Positions 2,585-5,004 of a stretch of DNA of 5,004 bases are shown here, piece after piece. Where the stretch lies: the NCBI GenBank assembly GCA_021158425.1, contig JAGGUR010000095.1, positions 1 through 5,004 of the forward strand. The letters are read 5' to 3'. The position numbers and the translations under genes were made by a program. The DNA is from Candidatus Cloacimonadota bacterium. GTDB lineage: Bacteria; Cloacimonadota; Cloacimonadia; JGIOTU-2. Below the pieces are notes generated by a model. It was not told the origin of the DNA. It searched no databases and saw nothing but the letters and a program-made list of their open reading frames with translations. The first letter of the stretch is position 1. The number at the start of each line of letters is the position of its first letter.

Positions 2585-5004
2585 ATGTATAAGCAACTCA
2601 ATGTAAAAGAAAAACCGGTAGATTTGGAAAAAAGAATTCGGAAATACTGGAAGAAGAATAATATCGCCCCAAAAAGCGAAAGTATCCGTGAAGGCTCCCC
2701 CAAATATATATTCTATGAAGGACCTCCAACGGCAAATGGTTTGCCAGGAATTCACCATGTGATTAGCAGAACATTGAAAGATGTGGTCTGCCGTTATAAA
2801 ACAATGCGAGGATTTCAGGTAAAAAGAAAAGCGGGCTGGGATACACACGGATTGCCGGTTGAAATAGAAGTTCAAAAGGAATTAGGTTTCAATACAAAAA
2901 AACAAATTGAAGAATATGGAATTGAGAAATTTAATCAAAAATGCCGTGAATCTGTATTCAGCTATGAAAAAGAATGGCGGGAGATGACCAACCTTTTGGG
3001 CTATTGGTTGGATTTAGACAATCCATATATTACACTTAAAAATGAATACATTGAATCTGTCTGGTGGCTTTTGAACCAGTTCTGGAAAAAAGGAATGATT
3101 TATGAAGACAATAAAATTGTGCCATTCTGCCCAAGCTGCGGAACACCCCTCTCCAGCCACGAGGTTGCACTTGGATACCGTGAAGTAGAAGACCCATCCA
3201 TATTTGTAAAGTTTAAAGTTAAAAGTAAAAAGTTAAAAGTTAAAAATGATGAAGATGTTTACTTTCTTGCATGGACAACTACTCCCTGGACTTTGATTTC
3301 CAATGTGGCACTTGTGGTTCACCCTGATTACAAATATGTGAAAATTCTGCTGAATCATCAAGACAAAACCGAAAAAGAACCCCAAAGGATAAATATCCAA
3401 CGGGATGAATATCTAATTTTAGCAAAAGCCCGATTAGATGTCATTAAAGAGAAATATAAAATTGTTGAGGAATACAAAGGTTCTGATTTAAAAAATATTG
3501 AATATGAACAACTCTTCCCTTTTGTTATTCCTGATAAGAAAGCATTCTATGTAGTTTTGGGAGATTATGTTACTATGGAAGACGGAACCGGTATCGTTCA
3601 CACGGCGCCCGCATTCGGTGAAGATGACTACAAAACCGGCAAAAAGTATGACCTCCCCTTTATTCAACCTGTAAATGAACAAGGTAAATTTACTGATAAA
3701 ATTACAGATTGGGCTGGCGTTTTCGTGAAAGATGCAGATAAAGAAATTATTCGTAATTTGAAAGATAGGGGACTCTTATATCATAGAGAACAGATAAAGC
3801 ACACATATCCCTTCTGCTGGAGATGTAACAGCCCACTTATATACTTCGCTCGGAAATCATGGTATATCAAAACCACTGCATTCGTTGATAAAATGAAAGA
3901 GAATAATGCCAAAATTAACTGGTATCCAAAATATGTTGGTGAAAAGCGTTTTGGAGATTGGCTTGATAATAATGTTGATTGGGCATTAAGTCGTGATAGA
4001 TACTGGGGAACACCTCTCAATATCTGGGTCTGTGAAAATTGTGGATTTCAGGACTCCCCAGACTCTATTAAAAGTTTGATAAAAAAAGGAAGGATGCATA
4101 ATGGAAATCCTGTGCCTGAAGATATTGAACTACATCGTCCTTATGTTGATGAGATTGAATTTACCTGCCCGAAATGTGGTGGAAAGATGCACCGCACACC
4201 AGAAGTAATTGACTGCTGGTTTGATTCCGGCTCTATGCCTTTTGGACAATGGCACTATCCTTTTGAAAATCAAGATATCTTTGATTCGGAACTTTTCCCT
4301 GCAGACTTTATAGCAGAAGGGATTGACCAGACAAGAGGATGGTTCTATACTTTGCTTGCAATTTCAACCTTTATAAAGGGAGTTTCTTCTTATAAAAACT
4401 GCCTTGTTAATGACCTGGTCCTGGACAAAAATGGTATAAAAATGAGCAAGTCAAAAGGAAATGCAATTAATGTTTTTGATATACTTCATAAATATGGTGC
4501 TGATGCAACTCGCTGGTATATGCTTGCAGTCAGCCCTCCCTGGACACCAACAAGATTTGATGAAGAAGGAATAAAGGAAGTTAATAATAAATTCTTCGGA
4601 ACTCTAAAGAATGTCCTGTCATTCTTTGTTACTTACGCAAATATTGATAATTTTGTTTACAATAATTATAAGATTGATGCCAAAGATAGACCAGAGCTTG
4701 ACCGCTGGATTATCTCAAGGCTAACTTCAATAATTAAAAGTGTAACAGAATTTAATGAAAAATTCGACCTTACTCGCTCTGTTCGTCTAATCCAAAATTT
4801 TATTATCAATGATGTTAGTAATTGGTATGTCCGTCGTGTTAGAAAACGCTGCTGGGCATCTGGAATGGAAGATGATAAAATCTCTGCATATCTGACTCTT
4901 TATGAATTGCTTCTTTATACTTCAAAAATCAGTGCACCTTTTGCTCCATTTGTTTCAGAAGAAATCTTTAGAATACTTACTGAAAAAGAGAGCGTTCATC
5001 TTGA
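2585..5004 (+). CDS. ileS: Isoleucyl-tRNA synthetase, type 2 (IleRS2), 3' end missing
   Basis: The enzyme charges tRNA-Ile with isoleucine in the cytoplasm and clears mischarged valine. The frame is open to the window end: 806 codons of roughly 1,030-1,050 expected. Visible landmarks are FYEGPPTANGLPGIHHV (43-59), GWDTHGLPVE, Cys pair C182/C185, the editing-domain WTTTPWTL (230-237) and GTGIVHTAPAFGEDD (334-348) with the conserved His339 and Asp348, Cys pairs C411/C414, C483/C486 and C528/C531, DQTRGWFY, and KMSKS (619-623). The anticodon-binding domain has begun (about 690 on) and the last residues are SVHL. The HIGH motif is G55-I56-H57-H58, the swapped form known in some type-2 enzymes. 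The editing domain looks intact. The ATG at 2585 has GGAG (2576-2579) 5 nt upstream. Regulation is probably through the leader at 2367-2475. Residues 209-221 are lysine-rich because of an embedded 7-nt repeat. Confidence 0.97.
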   Translation, partial: MYKQLNVKEKPVDLEKRIRKYWKKNNIAPKSESIREGSPKYIFYEGPPTANGLPGIHHVISRTLKDVVCRYKTMRGFQVKRKAGWDTHGLPVEIEVQKELGFNTKKQIEEYGIEKFNQKCRESVFSYEKEWREMTNLLGYWLDLDNPYITLKNEYIESVWWLLNQFWKKGMIYEDNKIVPFCPSCGTPLSSHEVALGYREVEDPSIFVKFKVKSKKLKVKNDEDVYFLAWTTTPWTLISNVALVVHPDYKYVKILLNHQDKTEKEPQRINIQRDEYLILAKARLDVIKEKYKIVEEYKGSDLKNIEYEQLFPFVIPDKKAFYVVLGDYVTMEDGTGIVHTAPAFGEDDYKTGKKYDLPFIQPVNEQGKFTDKITDWAGVFVKDADKEIIRNLKDRGLLYHREQIKHTYPFCWRCNSPLIYFARKSWYIKTTAFVDKMKENNAKINWYPKYVGEKRFGDWLDNNVDWALSRDRYWGTPLNIWVCENCGFQDSPDSIKSLIKKGRMHNGNPVPEDIELHRPYVDEIEFTCPKCGGKMHRTPEVIDCWFDSGSMPFGQWHYPFENQDIFDSELFPADFIAEGIDQTRGWFYTLLAISTFIKGVSSYKNCLVNDLVLDKNGIKMSKSKGNAINVFDILHKYGADATRWYMLAVSPPWTPTRFDEEGIKEVNNKFFGTLKNVLSFFVTYANIDNFVYNNYKIDAKDRPELDRWIISRLTSIIKSVTEFNEKFDLTRSVRLIQNFIINDVSNWYVRRVRKRCWASGMEDDKISAYLTLYELLLYTSKISAPFAPFVSEEIFRILTEKESVHL
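3211..3245 (+). repeat. Five 7-nt tandem units (GTTAAAA) inside ileS
   Basis: The units are GTTTAAA, GTTAAAA, GTAAAAA, GTTAAAA and GTTAAAA in direct succession. They encode the stretch FKVKSKKLKVK, just before the editing-domain WTTTPWTL strand. This position is usually a short variable loop in type-2 IleRS. The 35-nt tract keeps the frame with its flanks, although single-unit changes of 7 nt would not. Confidence 0.7.

Noticed and set aside
2480..2875. A 131-codon minus-strand frame covering the ileS start
   Set aside because: It is antisense to the ileS N-terminus, including the GIHH motif, and to the 11-nt repeat, and has no recognisable domain.
3488..4020. Two minus-strand frames (3488-3682 and 3781-4020) within ileS
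   Set aside because: Both are antisense to well-conserved IleRS segments and have no independent support.

Overview
The window reads as chromosomal DNA of an AT-rich, probably Gram-negative, bacterium. It uses the standard bacterial code, and I see no phage, transposase or CRISPR signal. Intergenic DNA rich in short inverted repeats, plus a type-2 isoleucyl-tRNA synthetase, would fit an uncultured FCB-like lineage such as Cloacimonadota. That placement is a guess from style, not from a marker gene.

Two divergent transcription units share a control region at about 2169-2584. The minus-strand unit runs right to left: a membrane-anchored M23 (LytM-type) cell-wall peptidase (1221-2168), a thiamine diphosphokinase split by one frameshift (548-1182), xseB for the exonuclease VII small subunit (350-544), then a 255-nt spacer full of hairpins, and the first 31 codons of a polyprenyl diphosphate synthase, probably ispA (1-94, running off the left edge). 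The close packing from the peptidase to xseB, with xseB starting 3 nt after the kinase stop and using the kinase's last codons as its Shine-Dalgarno, indicates an operon. The order xseB-ispA is common in bacteria.

The plus-strand unit is ileS (2585 to beyond 5004; 806 codons visible). Its class I ATP motif is the swapped form G-I-H-H instead of H-x-G-H, a variant known from a subgroup of type-2 IleRS linked to very strong mupirocin resistance.

The most notable structure lies just before ileS. A 17-codon open frame with a Shine-Dalgarno contains five isoleucine codons (2367-2420). Its stop codon directly abuts CGGTTA (2421-2426), which can pair with TAACCG (2443-2448). The same downstream segment is also the 5' arm of a strong 12-bp hairpin followed by a T tract (2444-2475). 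This is the layout of leader-peptide transcription attenuation, here apparently sensing Ile-tRNA charging to control the Ile-tRNA synthetase gene. It is my main candidate for an undescribed system. A 77-nt inverted repeat made of 11-nt units lies between the terminator and the ileS ribosome-binding site, and a 7-nt tandem repeat is embedded in the ileS coding sequence.
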